Shown in pieces: positions 25,668 through 35,433 of a stretch of DNA of 64,000 nt. Origin of the DNA: Corynebacterium anserum (lineage in GTDB: Bacteria; Actinomycetota; Actinomycetes; Mycobacteriales; Mycobacteriaceae). The DNA is taken from NCBI RefSeq assembly GCF_014262665.1, contig NZ_CP046883.1, positions 682,001 to 746,000 of the forward strand, in the 5' to 3' direction. The notes below the pieces were generated by a model that saw only the letters and a list, made by a program, of their open reading frames with translations, had not been told where the DNA came from and did not search any database. Within the stretch, counting starts at the first letter, position 1, and each line of letters begins with the position of its first letter. Both the position numbers and the translations under genes were made by a program.

Positions 25668-27902
25668 CTAAAACTCACCCCGGGCGGCAGCCAGCACATC
25701 GTGAGCCAGCGTGAGTTCTGAAAGATCCTCCACCATCACCGACCTACCAGTGTGATCGCAGAGCGGGATACACCAGTTCGGGTACACATCATGTGTGGTG
25801 CCAGGTTGATTCTGGGCACGCAAATCCCCAACCATATCCACGAGAGACACACACCTTAATGCGGAGGGGGTCATGGAGAGAAAACGGTTCATCCCTTCCA
25901 GGATCCCCGTGCTGACTAGCGCGTGAGTACTGCTGAGTCCATCTGCGCCGCCTGGACGGTTGTCACGCCCATGCTGAGGATTCTGTGCTTCGCGAAGTAC
26001 GCCAGAGTTTGCTTCAGTGGTGAAGTAGCTTTCACAGTTAAGCCCTGCGAAAGCTCCTGCAGCTCCCATCATCGATAGGACTTGAGACTGCCACTGAGCA
26101 TCTTCCGCGTACTCCTCGGCGGGATCGCGTGTGAGCACACCCAGTTTTTCCCGCAGGTCGATGTGCCCGCCGCGCAAGTACGAGGCAGTAGGAGGGAGAT
26201 CGTGAGTGGTCACGGATGTCAGTGCTAATTCACGGTAACGATCGGGAGTTTTCGCGCCGTGGGCATCACCCTCGAACCACACAATGGAAGTTCCCATGAT
26301 CCCTCGACTGGCCAGGTATTCCTGAACCCAAGGCTCAAAGGTGCCGAGATCCTCGCCGATGACAACAGCGTCTGCGCGCTCTGCCTCAAGAACGAGGGCA
26401 CCGATGAGCGCTTCGTGGTCGTAGCGCACGTAGGTGCCTTCGGTTGGTGAACCCATGCGGGGAATCCACCATAGCCGGAACAGACCCAACACATGGTCGA
26501 CGCGGATACCGCCGGAGCTGCGCAGTATAGTGCGCAGCATGTCGCGCCACGGTTTATAACCCTCCTCAGCCAATTTCCACGGGTGCCACGGTGGCTGAGA
26601 CCAGTCCTGGCCTTGCTGGTTATAGCCGTCCGGGGGAGCTCCTACGCTGGCGCCGGGTGCCAAAACATCCGCCAAAATCTGGGAGTCAGCACCGCCTGGG
26701 TGCACACCGACGGCGAGGTCAGCCATTAATCCAATACGCATGTGTTGGGTCAGCGCGGTGTGTGCGGCAAGTTCTTGTTCTTGGCATAGCATCTGTACCC
26801 ATGCAAAGAACTCCGCAGTGAGCTTCATACCATGTTGTGTGGAGTATTCACTGGCTGCGTTTTCGCACCACGTGGCGAATCCTTCGAGACCCAGACCTTC
26901 GTGTTCGCGGTAGTGGCTGAGAGCCTCTCTGCGTTGATTTCCTATTCCGGCATCCCAGAGCATGTAAAGCGCGCGAAGTTTGGAGGACATGACCGGATGG
27001 CGGTTGAGCTCTTCAGAAGTGCCGTTGGCCTGCGCGAGGTTTTCTTTCATTACCCCGATGGTTTCGTGAAGTTCAGGATGCGCGTGATATTCCGGTGTAT
27101 CCTCCACGCGAATGTAGATCGGGTTGGTGAAGCGACGGGTAGTGGGAAGGTAGGGGGAATTTTCCACTGGCGGTACTGCTTCGGCGGCGTGCATCGGGTT
27201 GACGAGGATAAAGTCCGCCCCGCCTAGTTTCTGCAGCGATTGCCCGAGCATTGTCAGAGTGCGGTAGTCTCCCATCCCCCATGCGTCACGGTCTCGCACA
27301 GAATATAGCTGAGCCATGACGCCGGTGGCTGGTTGGGTGACGAACCGTTCAGCAGAGCCGAGGCGCTGTGGGGAAACCAGGAGGGTTGAGGTTGCGTGCT
27401 TTTCTCCAGTGGGGCCGCTGATGCGTGCGTGTAATTCGTGCCAGCCTGCGGGCAGTTCGGGTAGCTCGAAGGTGGCGGTGCCGTAGGTGGTGGCGTCGAT
27501 GGTCACGGGGTCTACCCAGATGTTGAGCTGGGGGCACCTGATCTCTTCGTCTTTTTCAGTGATGACCCAGGCTTCTACTGTGTCGCCATCGATGCAATGA
27601 ACCTCTACGTTTCGGCGCTGGCCTGCGATCGCCGTGATTGTGGGTGCAATGAGCTTGGAATATCGCGACGCCAGGAGTGCCTTTTTGGCGTCTTCCAAGG
27701 AAAGCTGGGTGGGAACTGCGGGAAGCTTCAGGCCTAATTCCCGCAAAGCGAAGAGTATGGTGGCGGGGGTTATGTCAACGGGCTGTCCATTCTGTCCTAT
27801 GTAGCGGGTGGCTACACCACAGAGCTCGGCAAGCTCGTGGAGAAGTTCCAGCTCGCGGTCGGAGAAATGGGAGGGGGCATCGGGCGATTCGGTGACGTTC
27901 AC
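25668..27902 (-). CDS. malQ: 4-alpha-glucanotransferase (amylomaltase)
   Basis: GH77 enzyme that transfers maltooligosaccharide units in maltose/maltodextrin metabolism. Motifs include IRVDHVLGLFRLWW (nucleophile Asp region), VIGEDLGT (acid/base Glu region) and TTHDLPPTASYLRGG. The N-terminal extra domain (about 1-220) is the one seen in actinobacterial MalQ. The frame is open to a GTG at 27995, but a TATATT box ends one base before that codon. The GTG at 27902 (N-terminus NVTESPDAP) is therefore preferred, giving 744 residues against 775. It is divergent from fadD. Confidence 0.93.
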   Translation of the reverse strand: MNVTESPDAPSHFSDRELELLHELAELCGVATRYIGQNGQPVDITPATILFALRELGLKLPAVPTQLSLEDAKKALLASRYSKLIAPTITAIAGQRRNVEVHCIDGDTVEAWVITEKDEEIRCPQLNIWVDPVTIDATTYGTATFELPELPAGWHELHARISGPTGEKHATSTLLVSPQRLGSAERFVTQPATGVMAQLYSVRDRDAWGMGDYRTLTMLGQSLQKLGGADFILVNPMHAAEAVPPVENSPYLPTTRRFTNPIYIRVEDTPEYHAHPELHETIGVMKENLAQANGTSEELNRHPVMSSKLRALYMLWDAGIGNQRREALSHYREHEGLGLEGFATWCENAASEYSTQHGMKLTAEFFAWVQMLCQEQELAAHTALTQHMRIGLMADLAVGVHPGGADSQILADVLAPGASVGAPPDGYNQQGQDWSQPPWHPWKLAEEGYKPWRDMLRTILRSSGGIRVDHVLGLFRLWWIPRMGSPTEGTYVRYDHEALIGALVLEAERADAVVIGEDLGTFEPWVQEYLASRGIMGTSIVWFEGDAHGAKTPDRYRELALTSVTTHDLPPTASYLRGGHIDLREKLGVLTRDPAEEYAEDAQWQSQVLSMMGAAGAFAGLNCESYFTTEANSGVLREAQNPQHGRDNRPGGADGLSSTHALVSTGILEGMNRFLSMTPSALRCVSLVDMVGDLRAQNQPGTTHDVYPNWCIPLCDHTGRSVMVEDLSELTLAHDVLAAARGEF

Positions 27903-27978
27903 ATTGGTTATTGTGCCGATAAAGGGGGTGATGAGCCAATGGAATGGGGGAGATGTGTATTTATTTTTGAAAGACTGG

Positions 27979-28027
27979 AACGTGATCCGTTTCACTAATA
28001 TATGTTTGTAGAAGTGAACGTCACGTT
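27979..28027. promoter_or_regulatory. Two AACG...CGTT dyads in the malQ-fadD divergent region
   Basis: AACG-TGATC-CGTT (27979-27991) and AACG-TCA-CGTT (28017-28027) lie 38 bp apart, start to start. They flank the predicted malQ -10 box (TATATT, 27997-28002, minus strand). They may be binding sites for a regulator shared by both genes. Confidence 0.35.
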
Positions 28028-28121
28028 TGGCTCAGACTAGAGCCTAGGTATGCCCGCGTCTAGATTCACCGCGAGATATCCGTGACAGGTAACAGCGAGA
28101 AGTAAGGTAACGAGGAGAATA

Positions 28122-29960
28122 ATGACCACGACGGAATACACGTCTGAGGCTCTTTACACTGTGGGCGAGAATGAGACCCTCATTTCTGCCCTGCGCGATC
28201 TTCAAGCAGAAAAGCCAAACCTAGTGACGTTTAACCGACCTGTGAACTTTGATTGGGAGCAGGTCACTGTCACGCAGTTCCTTAACGAGGTTTATGCAGT
28301 GGCCAAGGGGCTGATTGCCAACGGTCTCGAGGCAGGCGAGCGTGTGGTTATCATGTCCAACACTCGTTATGAGTGGATCCTGGCGGACTTCGCCATTCAG
28401 GCATGCGGAGCTACCTCCGTGCCAATCTACCCATCCTCTTCCACCAGCCAGTGTGAGTGGATCATCCAAGACTCCGGTGCTGTGCTGGCCTTTGCTGAGG
28501 ACTCGGAGCACTCTACTCGTCTGAACACTTTCGTGAAGGAAGGGGAGCGCCAGCCAGATACTGCACATCTGAACCGCGTCTTCACCTTCAATCAGAATGC
28601 GATTGCTGATCTGGTTAAGGAGGGTGAAGAGGCCGGTATTCCTCAGGAGGAGATCGACAAGCGTATCGCAGGGATGAGTTCCGCGACGATCAACTCCATC
28701 GTGTACACCTCTGGAACAACCGGACGCCCCAAGGGTTGCATGTTGGATCATGAAAACTGGCTGTCTGAGGTACGTACCCTCCTGACCAATCCAATTGGTT
28801 CTTTCGCTGGTGAAGGCCATGGTGCCCTCATGTTCCTGCCGTTGGCTCACGTGCTTGCGCGCGCAGTGTCGTACACCGTTATTCTCGGTGGCTCTGAACA
28901 GACCTACTGGTCAGATATGGACACTTTGGTCGCTGAATTCCAGCGTGCACAGCCACACATGATCTTAGGTGTTCCTCGGATTTTCGAGAAGGTTCACGCT
29001 GGTGCGAAAGCTAAGGCAAATGAGGCCGGCGGACTCAAGGCAAAGATCTTCGCCCTGGCGGAAAAGACCGCTACGGATTACTCCAAGGCTTTGGATACCC
29101 AGGAAGGCCCTGGTTTTGCTCTGAAGGCCCGCCGAGCTCTGTATGACAAGCTGGTGTACTCCACCTTGCGCGCTGCTCTCGGTGGACGTCTGCTGTACTG
29201 CATCTCCGGCGGTTCCGCATTGAACCCCGAGCTTATGCACTTCTTCCGCGGTGTGGGCGTGAAGATCTTCGAAGGCTATGGCTTGACTGAGTCCACAGCT
29301 GCTGTCGCAGTGAACTCGGATCCAGACAACATTATCGGAACCGTGGGTAAGCCGGTCGGTGGTAATACCGTCCGCATTGCCGAAGATGGCGAGATTGAGC
29401 TCAAGGGTTCTGTGGTCTTTAAGGGTTATTGGCAGAACGAGGAGGCCACAAAGAAGGACTTTACGGAGGACGGCTTCTACAAGACGGGCGACCTCGGTAG
29501 CTTGCTACCATCCGGCCACCTGAAGATCACGGGTCGTAAAAAGGAAATCCTGGTTACCGCCGGTGGTAAGAACGTGTCCCCAGGACCTCTGGAAGATATC
29601 TTGCGTTCTGCGCCTATTATCTCTCAGGCCATGGTGGTGGGTGATGACCAGAAGTTTGTGGGGGCATTGATCACGCTGGACGAAGATGCCGTTGCTCGTT
29701 TCAAGAAGGACAATGGTATTCCAGAAAACACCTCGGTGCGTGAACTGGCTAAGAACCCTGTTTTGCGTTCCCATGTGCAGGATGCAATTAACGAAGCGAA
29801 CCAGACCGTGTCTTCCGCCGAGGGCATCAAGAAGTTCCGCATCCTGCACCGTGACTTCACCGAGGAAGACGGAGAAATCACTCCATCCATGAAGATTAAG
29901 CGTTTCGCGATCGCTGAGCATTTCTCTCGCGACATTGCGAAGATCTACTCCGGTAAGTAA
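28122..29960 (+). CDS. fadD: Long-chain acyl-CoA synthetase
   Basis: 612-residue AMP-forming ligase that activates long-chain fatty acids to acyl-CoA. It has the AMP-binding P-loop VYTSGTTGRPKG (from residue 194), the linker region EGYGLTESTAAVAVNS, YKTGDLG, and the C-terminal catalytic Lys region SAEGIKKFRILHRDFT. The architecture matches the FadD15-type enzymes of corynebacteria and mycobacteria. GAGGAG precedes the ATG by 6 nt. It is divergent from malQ and followed by a structured 3' region with a strong terminator. Confidence 0.94.
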   Translation: MTTTEYTSEALYTVGENETLISALRDLQAEKPNLVTFNRPVNFDWEQVTVTQFLNEVYAVAKGLIANGLEAGERVVIMSNTRYEWILADFAIQACGATSVPIYPSSSTSQCEWIIQDSGAVLAFAEDSEHSTRLNTFVKEGERQPDTAHLNRVFTFNQNAIADLVKEGEEAGIPQEEIDKRIAGMSSATINSIVYTSGTTGRPKGCMLDHENWLSEVRTLLTNPIGSFAGEGHGALMFLPLAHVLARAVSYTVILGGSEQTYWSDMDTLVAEFQRAQPHMILGVPRIFEKVHAGAKAKANEAGGLKAKIFALAEKTATDYSKALDTQEGPGFALKARRALYDKLVYSTLRAALGGRLLYCISGGSALNPELMHFFRGVGVKIFEGYGLTESTAAVAVNSDPDNIIGTVGKPVGGNTVRIAEDGEIELKGSVVFKGYWQNEEATKKDFTEDGFYKTGDLGSLLPSGHLKITGRKKEILVTAGGKNVSPGPLEDILRSAPIISQAMVVGDDQKFVGALITLDEDAVARFKKDNGIPENTSVRELAKNPVLRSHVQDAINEANQTVSSAEGIKKFRILHRDFTEEDGEITPSMKIKRFAIAEHFSRDIAKIYSGK

Positions 29961-29970
29961 AACGACGATC

Positions 29971-30135
29971 CGGTTCGGTACGAGGGGTGTTGATCCACCT
30001 GTGTAGCGAACCGTCACGGGTCAGCGGCGCAGGAGAGATCTAACGTGGTGAAAGTTGATGCCTTGAGAGCTTTTCGGCAAAACTTTTACCACTAACAACG
30101 GCCACGCCTCCACGATGAGGGCGTGGCCTTGTTTT
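29971..30135 (+). ncRNA. Three-hairpin structured RNA region after fadD (candidate 3'-UTR or sRNA)
   Basis: Hairpin 1 is CGGTTCG (29971-29977)/CGAACCG (30007-30013). Hairpin 2 is GTGGTGAAAGTT (30045-30056)/AACTTTTACCAC (30081-30092), 12 bp with one G-U pair, and an inner TGCC/GGCA stem. Hairpin 3 is the terminator GGCCACGCC/GGCGTGGCC with TTGTTTT. Such order is more than a simple terminator needs. No clear internal promoter was found, so it may be processed from the fadD mRNA. Confidence 0.4.
30100..30135 (+). terminator. Rho-independent terminator of fadD
   Basis: GGCCACGCC (30100-30108) pairs with GGCGTGGCC (30120-30128) and is followed by TTGTTTT. Confidence 0.85.
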
Positions 30136-30233
30136 ATGGTGGCTTGCGTGGATAAAAGCACTGCTCAACAGCAGTGATTTTTGACTGCCGAGACGTAAGA
30201 GGATTCACAACACCCGGGAGAGGAGTGTGAGGC

Positions 30234-30974
30234 GTGCACTATAATGCCACTCTGCGCGTCCGCGAGCTCACCCAGAATATTTACGATATCGGCGACGAAA
30301 TTTCCCAGCATATCGACCATGTGGCGCAAGCGATGGCTGACTGGGATCCCGAACTTGTCCAGGATTGCCTCATGGAACTGGATGAGGCGGTGACGGAATG
30401 TCGGTGCGAGGTGCGTCCGCAATTATCTGAGCTTAATGGCCTACGCCAGGCATTTGTGTCCGGAGTGCGTTCAGGCGAGATGTCAGGACGCGCCCGTTCC
30501 TATGCGCAAGAAGGACACGCTTCTTATGCACACCCTGGTCGCACTCTCACCTTCATGCACAAGGGCAGCGCCTCGGTTGCAGGAGTGGCGTCGGAAAATA
30601 TAAAAAATACGGCGGTGATGACCACCCTTTGTGAGCCAGAATCTATGGCATCTACCGCGACGTGGCGCCTCTGGATGCGATCCAGTTGCGAGAATCTGAT
30701 CAAAGAACTCGATGAACTTGCTGAATGGGTAGTTCAACAAACCGAAAAGGCACTCGAGGCTCAGTCGGTACTGTTACCACAAGCCTATTCCAAGGCTCGT
30801 CAGCAAACTATTGAGATCGCCGGCCGCTTCGGTGCGATTATCGACCGTCAGCCGCAGCTGGCTCAGTCAATGCGTGGTGAAGCTCCGCCGGAGTTTCTAG
30901 AAGACCGCGCTCGGATTGATGCCGTAGTGGCGCGTCTACAGCAGCGCCGCGCGGCAAGCGACACGGCGGTATGA
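30234..30974 (+). CDS. Conserved hypothetical helical protein upstream of hemW
   Basis: 246 residues, predominantly helical, with no membrane segment or catalytic motif. The N- and C-terminal parts look like coiled helices (LRVRELTQNIYDIGDEISQH; ARQQTIEIAGRFGAII). The start is GTG, supported by GAGAGGAG upstream. The conserved position just before hemW in corynebacterial gene order suggests a lineage-specific cytoplasmic protein. The function is not recognised. Confidence 0.72.
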   Translation: MHYNATLRVRELTQNIYDIGDEISQHIDHVAQAMADWDPELVQDCLMELDEAVTECRCEVRPQLSELNGLRQAFVSGVRSGEMSGRARSYAQEGHASYAHPGRTLTFMHKGSASVAGVASENIKNTAVMTTLCEPESMASTATWRLWMRSSCENLIKELDELAEWVVQQTEKALEAQSVLLPQAYSKARQQTIEIAGRFGAIIDRQPQLAQSMRGEAPPEFLEDRARIDAVVARLQQRRAASDTAV

Positions 30975-31126
30975 CCTCTGGGCAAGCACACCGTGGCTAC
31001 ACTTCCAACGGTGACAACCAGCGTGAAGACCCGTGGGTCGTGGACTGACTAAGGCTTCTCAGCAGCGGCCCGACCGACGTCACACCTCGACGCCCAGCTA
31101 GGGAGGCTTCCACTATTAGCTCCACC

Positions 31127-32365
31127 ATGAAAGTGGCAGACATGGCATATGGCCTTTACATACACGTTCCATTCTGTAGTGCCCGCTGCGGCTATTGCGA
31201 TTTCAACACCTACACTCCACTGGAATTAGGCGATTCACACGGCACGAGTGTGCACGGTTATTTGCGTGCCTTGGAAGTGGAACTGGAACAAGCTGCGTTG
31301 CGATGGGACGTGCCTGCAGACTGGCAGGGTGTACAGACCGTATTTTTCGGAGGAGGGACTCCATCGATGCTCGGCTACCAGGGATTGGCTCGGGCTCTGC
31401 GAGCGGTCAAACGCACGGTGGGACTCGCCCCGGGTGCGGAAGTGACCACGGAATCGAACCCAGAGTCTACAGATGCTCAGTTCTTCGACAAGCTCCGGGA
31501 AGAAGGCTTTACACGTATCTCACTAGGAATGCAGTCCGTGGCTGGACACGTGCTCAAAGTATTGGAGCGTAAACACACCCCGGGTAGGCCAGTTGCTGCA
31601 GCGAAGGAGGCAATGGCCGCAGGTTTTGAACATGTGAATCTGGATCTCATTTATGGAACTCCCACGGAAACCGAGGATGATCTTCGCGCTTCCCTGGATG
31701 CAGTTGTGGAAGCGGGAGTGGACCACGTCAGTGCTTATTCTCTGATCGTTGAGGATGGCACCGCGATGGCAAGAAAAGTTCGTCGTGGTGAGCTACCGGC
31801 ACCCGACGACGACGCATTGGCCGATCGCTACGAAATTATCGACGCCACTCTGCGTGAACATGGTTTTTCTTGGTACGAAGTATCCAATTGGTCCAAGCCC
31901 GGGGGTGAATGCCGCCACAACCTCATTTATTGGCGCGGAGGACAGTGGTGGGGCGCCGGGCCGGGAGCCCATGGATGCGTACGCATCAAAGAGGGCATGT
32001 GGGGGCACAATAGTGACGTCATAGAACAAGCTCACCCTGGCCTGACCCGCACGATTAACGCCAAGCATCCCTCCACCTACTTCAATAAGTTGGTAGGGGA
32101 AGAGGCACAGCGGTCTCCAGGCGGTGCTGTCATTACTACAGAAATGCTTACCCCGAAAGATGTGCGCACTGAGCGGGTCATGCTTGGTCTGCGGCTTGCT
32201 GAAGGGGTAGAGCTGGAGGCCACTCCAGACGTGGACAGAGTCGTTGAGCGCTATATTCACATGGGATTGTTGGAACGCAAAGCTGGCCAGAGGGTTTGTT
32301 TGACACATAAGGGCAGGTACCTGGCGGACGGTATTGTGACAGATATCATTCTTGCGCAAGATTAG
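31127..32365 (+). CDS. hemW: Radical SAM heme chaperone HemW (coproporphyrinogen oxidase-like)
   Basis: 412-residue radical SAM protein. The 4Fe-4S motif is CSARCGYC, directly after YIHVPF near the N-terminus, and the SAM-binding GGGTPS follows. The C-terminal HemN-like domain is present (VERYIHMGLLERK). Most single-copy proteins of this type are HemW heme chaperones rather than true HemN because the N-terminal extension of HemN is missing, as here. Met7 at 31142 is an alternative start. It forms a tight unit with hrcA, 15 bp downstream. Confidence 0.92.
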   Translation: MKVADMAYGLYIHVPFCSARCGYCDFNTYTPLELGDSHGTSVHGYLRALEVELEQAALRWDVPADWQGVQTVFFGGGTPSMLGYQGLARALRAVKRTVGLAPGAEVTTESNPESTDAQFFDKLREEGFTRISLGMQSVAGHVLKVLERKHTPGRPVAAAKEAMAAGFEHVNLDLIYGTPTETEDDLRASLDAVVEAGVDHVSAYSLIVEDGTAMARKVRRGELPAPDDDALADRYEIIDATLREHGFSWYEVSNWSKPGGECRHNLIYWRGGQWWGAGPGAHGCVRIKEGMWGHNSDVIEQAHPGLTRTINAKHPSTYFNKLVGEEAQRSPGGAVITTEMLTPKDVRTERVMLGLRLAEGVELEATPDVDRVVERYIHMGLLERKAGQRVCLTHKGRYLADGIVTDIILAQD

Positions 32366-32380
32366 GAGGTCGTCGGGAGT

Positions 32381-33406
32381 ATGTCGGCAGGAACGGAGCA
32401 ACGGCGCAATGAGGTATTGCGCGCGATTGTCTCGGACTTCATCTCCACGCAAGAGCCGGTGGGCTCAAAAGCGTTGGTTGATAGGCATAAGCTTGGCGTC
32501 TCTTCCGCAACTATTCGCAATGACATGGCGGTTTTGGAAGCCGAGGGGTATATCACCCAACAGCACACCAGTTCCGGCCGTATCCCCACAGCAAAGGGTT
32601 ACCGTCGTTTCGTTGACGCAATCCATGAGGTCAAGCCACTCAGCCGCGCAGAGAAGCGTGCGATTTTGGATTTCTTAGAAAACGGAGTGGATCTTGAAGA
32701 TGTTCTGCGCCGCAGTGTGCAGTTGCTTGCGCAACTGACCCGTCAGGTGGCCGTAGTGCAGCTGCCGGACTTGCGTGTTGGGCGAGTAAAACACTGCGAA
32801 GTGGTGCCCCTGGCTTCCCAAAGGCTGTTGCTGGTACTCATTACAGATACTGGCAGGGTAGATCAGCGCAACGTGGATCTGGCAGAGCCGCTTAGCGATG
32901 ACGATGCAGTTCGGTTGCGCGAACTCGTAAACAAAGCAATGGTGGGAAGAACTCTGGATGAAGCCTGCGCCCAGATTGCGAAAGTCGCTCAGGAGGCGAA
33001 GTCACGCACTACCGCAGCGGAGTTATGCGACGCCATTGTGGCCGTTTCTACGGTTCTTGTGGAAACCTTGCTGGAGAGGCCCAACGAGAAACTCATCCTC
33101 GCTGGAACTTCGAACCTTATGGGGGTGGGGGATTTAGCTCCGGTTCTTGAGGCGCTAGAGGAACAGGTAGTGATGCTCAAGATGCTTAATGGGGTGCGTG
33201 ACATGCACTGGCAGGTGTCTATCGGCGAAGAAAATGAGGACGAAGAACTCCGCAAGGCGTCTGTTATTTCTGCAGGCTATGGAAGCTCCACAACTGTGTT
33301 GGGAGGAATGGGAGTGGTAGGGCCGACCCACCTGGACTACCCGGGTACCATTTCTAGCGTGACTGCCGTGGCACATTACGTCTCGCGCATCTTGGCGGGG
33401 GAATAG
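32381..33406 (+). CDS. hrcA: Heat-inducible transcription repressor
   Basis: 341-residue HrcA, the repressor of class I heat-shock genes, which binds CIRCE operators. The N-terminal winged helix is [20 protein letters not shown] to [15 protein letters not shown]. The dimerisation/GAF-like domain follows, and the family end [18 protein letters not shown] is intact. GAGG precedes the ATG. The order hemW-hrcA-dnaJ is the usual one. No CIRCE element is visible in the window, so its targets (groES/groEL) lie elsewhere. Confidence 0.96.
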   Translation: MSAGTEQRRNEVLRAIVSDFISTQEPVGSKALVDRHKLGVSSATIRNDMAVLEAEGYITQQHTSSGRIPTAKGYRRFVDAIHEVKPLSRAEKRAILDFLENGVDLEDVLRRSVQLLAQLTRQVAVVQLPDLRVGRVKHCEVVPLASQRLLLVLITDTGRVDQRNVDLAEPLSDDDAVRLRELVNKAMVGRTLDEACAQIAKVAQEAKSRTTAAELCDAIVAVSTVLVETLLERPNEKLILAGTSNLMGVGDLAPVLEALEEQVVMLKMLNGVRDMHWQVSIGEENEDEELRKASVISAGYGSSTTVLGGMGVVGPTHLDYPGTISSVTAVAHYVSRILAGE

Positions 33407-33539
33407 GGCTGAGCTTGTCATCGGGGGTAGACTGTGTGAGTTGCTCGCACAATACTGCACGCGGTGCTTCTGTGTGCAACTTCTATGTGAAAAGAAAACT
33501 GACTGGATACTAATTGTTCCAAAGGGGCGTTAACTCAAA

Positions 33540-34691
33540 GTGGCTCGAGATTACTACGGCATTCTCGGTGTGGACCGCGATGCCACTGATGCCGAAATTA
33601 AAAAGGCCTACCGCAAGCTGGCACGCAAGTACCATCCGGATGTGAATTCTACGGACGAAGCGGCGGAAAAGTTCCGTGAGGCATCTTTGGCTCAGGAAGT
33701 GCTCACGGACCCCCAAAAGCGTGCCATTGTGGATGCTGGTGGAGATCCTGAAGAGCAAGGGGGGCAGCCCGGTGGCTTCGGCGGCGGTTTTGCTGGAGCT
33801 GCCGGAGGTTTCGGGGACATCTTCGATGCATTTTTCGGGGGAGCGGCTGGCGGAGCACAGCGTGGTCCCCGCGTGTCTCGTGTACGAGCAGGTAACGATG
33901 CTTTGCTGCATATGGAGATCAGCTTGGAAGAGGCATTTACTGGGGTGACCAGGGAGGTCACCGTGGATACGGCCGTGCTCTGTGAGGCATGTCAAGGCTC
34001 GGGTTCTAAGACTAAATCGAAGCCTGTGACGTGCCCAACGTGTCATGGGCAAGGGCAGGTCATGGAAATACAGAATTCCATTCTGGGCCGTGTACAGGTG
34101 GCGCGCACGTGTACCCGCTGTCAGGGCACGGGGGAGATCGTGAAGGATCCATGCGAGAACTGCGGTGGCGATGGCCGTGTCCGTGCTCGACGTGACCTCT
34201 CTATCTCCGTTCCTGCGGGTATCGCTGATGGAATGCGGATACGGTTGGCGGGCAAGGGAGAAGTCGGTCCTGGTGGTGGCCCGAATGGAAACATTTACGT
34301 GGATATCTCCGTGGCTGAGCATGCCCACTTCTTGCGGGACGGTGACGATCTGCATGTGACCATTCAAGTTCCGGCGCTCGACGCGACCTTGGGCACCGAC
34401 GTGGAAGTTCCGATGCTCGATGATTCTGTGTCTACGGTGACTGTTCCGGCAGGTACTCAGCCAAATTCAACGATCCGTATGGACGGTATGGGTATGCCTC
34501 GTCTGCGCCGTGAGGGATATGGTCACCTCGTCGCCCACGTTGATGTCACTATCCCCACCGAGTTGGATCGTGCTTCCGAAGACCTTTATGAGCAGCTGCG
34601 GCATCATTCCAAGGACTCTGTCGCAGTGGCGTCAAAGAATGACGAACCAGGTGGGTTGTTCTCCCGTTTGCGCTCTAAGTTTGGCCGTTAG
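33540..34691 (+). CDS. dnaJ: Chaperone DnaJ
   Basis: 383-residue type I Hsp40 that stimulates DnaK. The J domain spans about residues 3-65 with an HPD motif (KYHPDVN), then a Gly/Phe-rich linker ([16 protein letters not shown]). The Cys-rich zinc domain has four CxxCxGxG repeats ([32 protein letters not shown]), followed by the beta-sandwich C-terminal domains. The start is GTG. This is the hrcA-linked DnaJ2 of corynebacteria; the dnaK-linked copy would be elsewhere. Confidence 0.96.
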   Translation: MARDYYGILGVDRDATDAEIKKAYRKLARKYHPDVNSTDEAAEKFREASLAQEVLTDPQKRAIVDAGGDPEEQGGQPGGFGGGFAGAAGGFGDIFDAFFGGAAGGAQRGPRVSRVRAGNDALLHMEISLEEAFTGVTREVTVDTAVLCEACQGSGSKTKSKPVTCPTCHGQGQVMEIQNSILGRVQVARTCTRCQGTGEIVKDPCENCGGDGRVRARRDLSISVPAGIADGMRIRLAGKGEVGPGGGPNGNIYVDISVAEHAHFLRDGDDLHVTIQVPALDATLGTDVEVPMLDDSVSTVTVPAGTQPNSTIRMDGMGMPRLRREGYGHLVAHVDVTIPTELDRASEDLYEQLRHHSKDSVAVASKNDEPGGLFSRLRSKFGR

Positions 34692-35432
34692 ATGACAGAC
34701 CCCGTCTTTATCCACCCGTTGCCTGATTCCTGTGCAGCAGGGCAGGTGTTTGAATTGTCCGGTGCGGAAGCTCGTCACACTGAGGTCAAACGTATGCGTG
34801 ATGGCGAGTCATTGGTGGTATCCGATGGAGTGGGACGCGCGGTGCGTGGCTGTTGGATAGGTGGCCGGGTGGAAGTGCGTGAGGTGCTGGCTGTGGCGCA
34901 GCCTCGCCCGCGTGTGAGCGTGGTGCAGGCGATTCCAAAATCTGAGCGGGCTGAGCTCGCCGTGGATCTCATGACTCAGGCCGGCGCTGATCGAATCATT
35001 CCGTGGGCGGCTTCGAGGAGCATAGCCAAGTGGGATGGTAAAGAGAAAAAAGCACGTTTGAAATGGGAAAATGCTGCGCGTTCTGCTGCGAAACAGGCGC
35101 GTCGTCTCCTCGTTCCCGAGGTGACGGAGCAACTTAAGCATCCCTCGGATCTCGGCGCTCTCATCAGCGACGCCCACTCACCCCGTGTCTTGGTCCTCCA
35201 CGAATCTGCCACGACATCCATTGCTGAGGTTGATCTCGACGCGGATGAGATCGTTCTCGTGGTGGGACCTGAAGGCGGGATCAGTGATGACGAACTGTCT
35301 GCCTTTGCAAAATATGGTGGACAGCCCATCGTCTTGGGCCCACAGGTTCTGCGTACAGCAAGCGCCGCTGCAGTAGCGTTGGGCGCCCTTGGGGTGCTCA
35401 CACCGCGGTGGAGGAAGGCTACAATCGGCTGA
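34692..35432 (+). CDS. rsmE: 16S rRNA (uracil-1498 N3)-methyltransferase
   Basis: 246-residue SPOUT-fold methyltransferase. An N-terminal PUA-like domain (VFELSGAEARHTEVKRMRDG) is followed by the knotted SAM-binding domain with LVVGPEGGISDDEL and LGPQVLRTASAA. It modifies helix 44 of 16S rRNA late in small-subunit assembly. The start directly follows the dnaJ stop and the stop is 1 nt before the phoH start, so translation is coupled. Confidence 0.95.
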   Translation: MTDPVFIHPLPDSCAAGQVFELSGAEARHTEVKRMRDGESLVVSDGVGRAVRGCWIGGRVEVREVLAVAQPRPRVSVVQAIPKSERAELAVDLMTQAGADRIIPWAASRSIAKWDGKEKKARLKWENAARSAAKQARRLLVPEVTEQLKHPSDLGALISDAHSPRVLVLHESATTSIAEVDLDADEIVLVVGPEGGISDDELSAFAKYGGQPIVLGPQVLRTASAAAVALGALGVLTPRWRKATIG

Positions 35433-35433
35433 C

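Noticed and set aside
32300..33540. CIRCE operator near hrcA-dnaJ
   Set aside because: I looked for TTAGCACTC/GAGTGCTAA and did not find it; HrcA targets must lie elsewhere.
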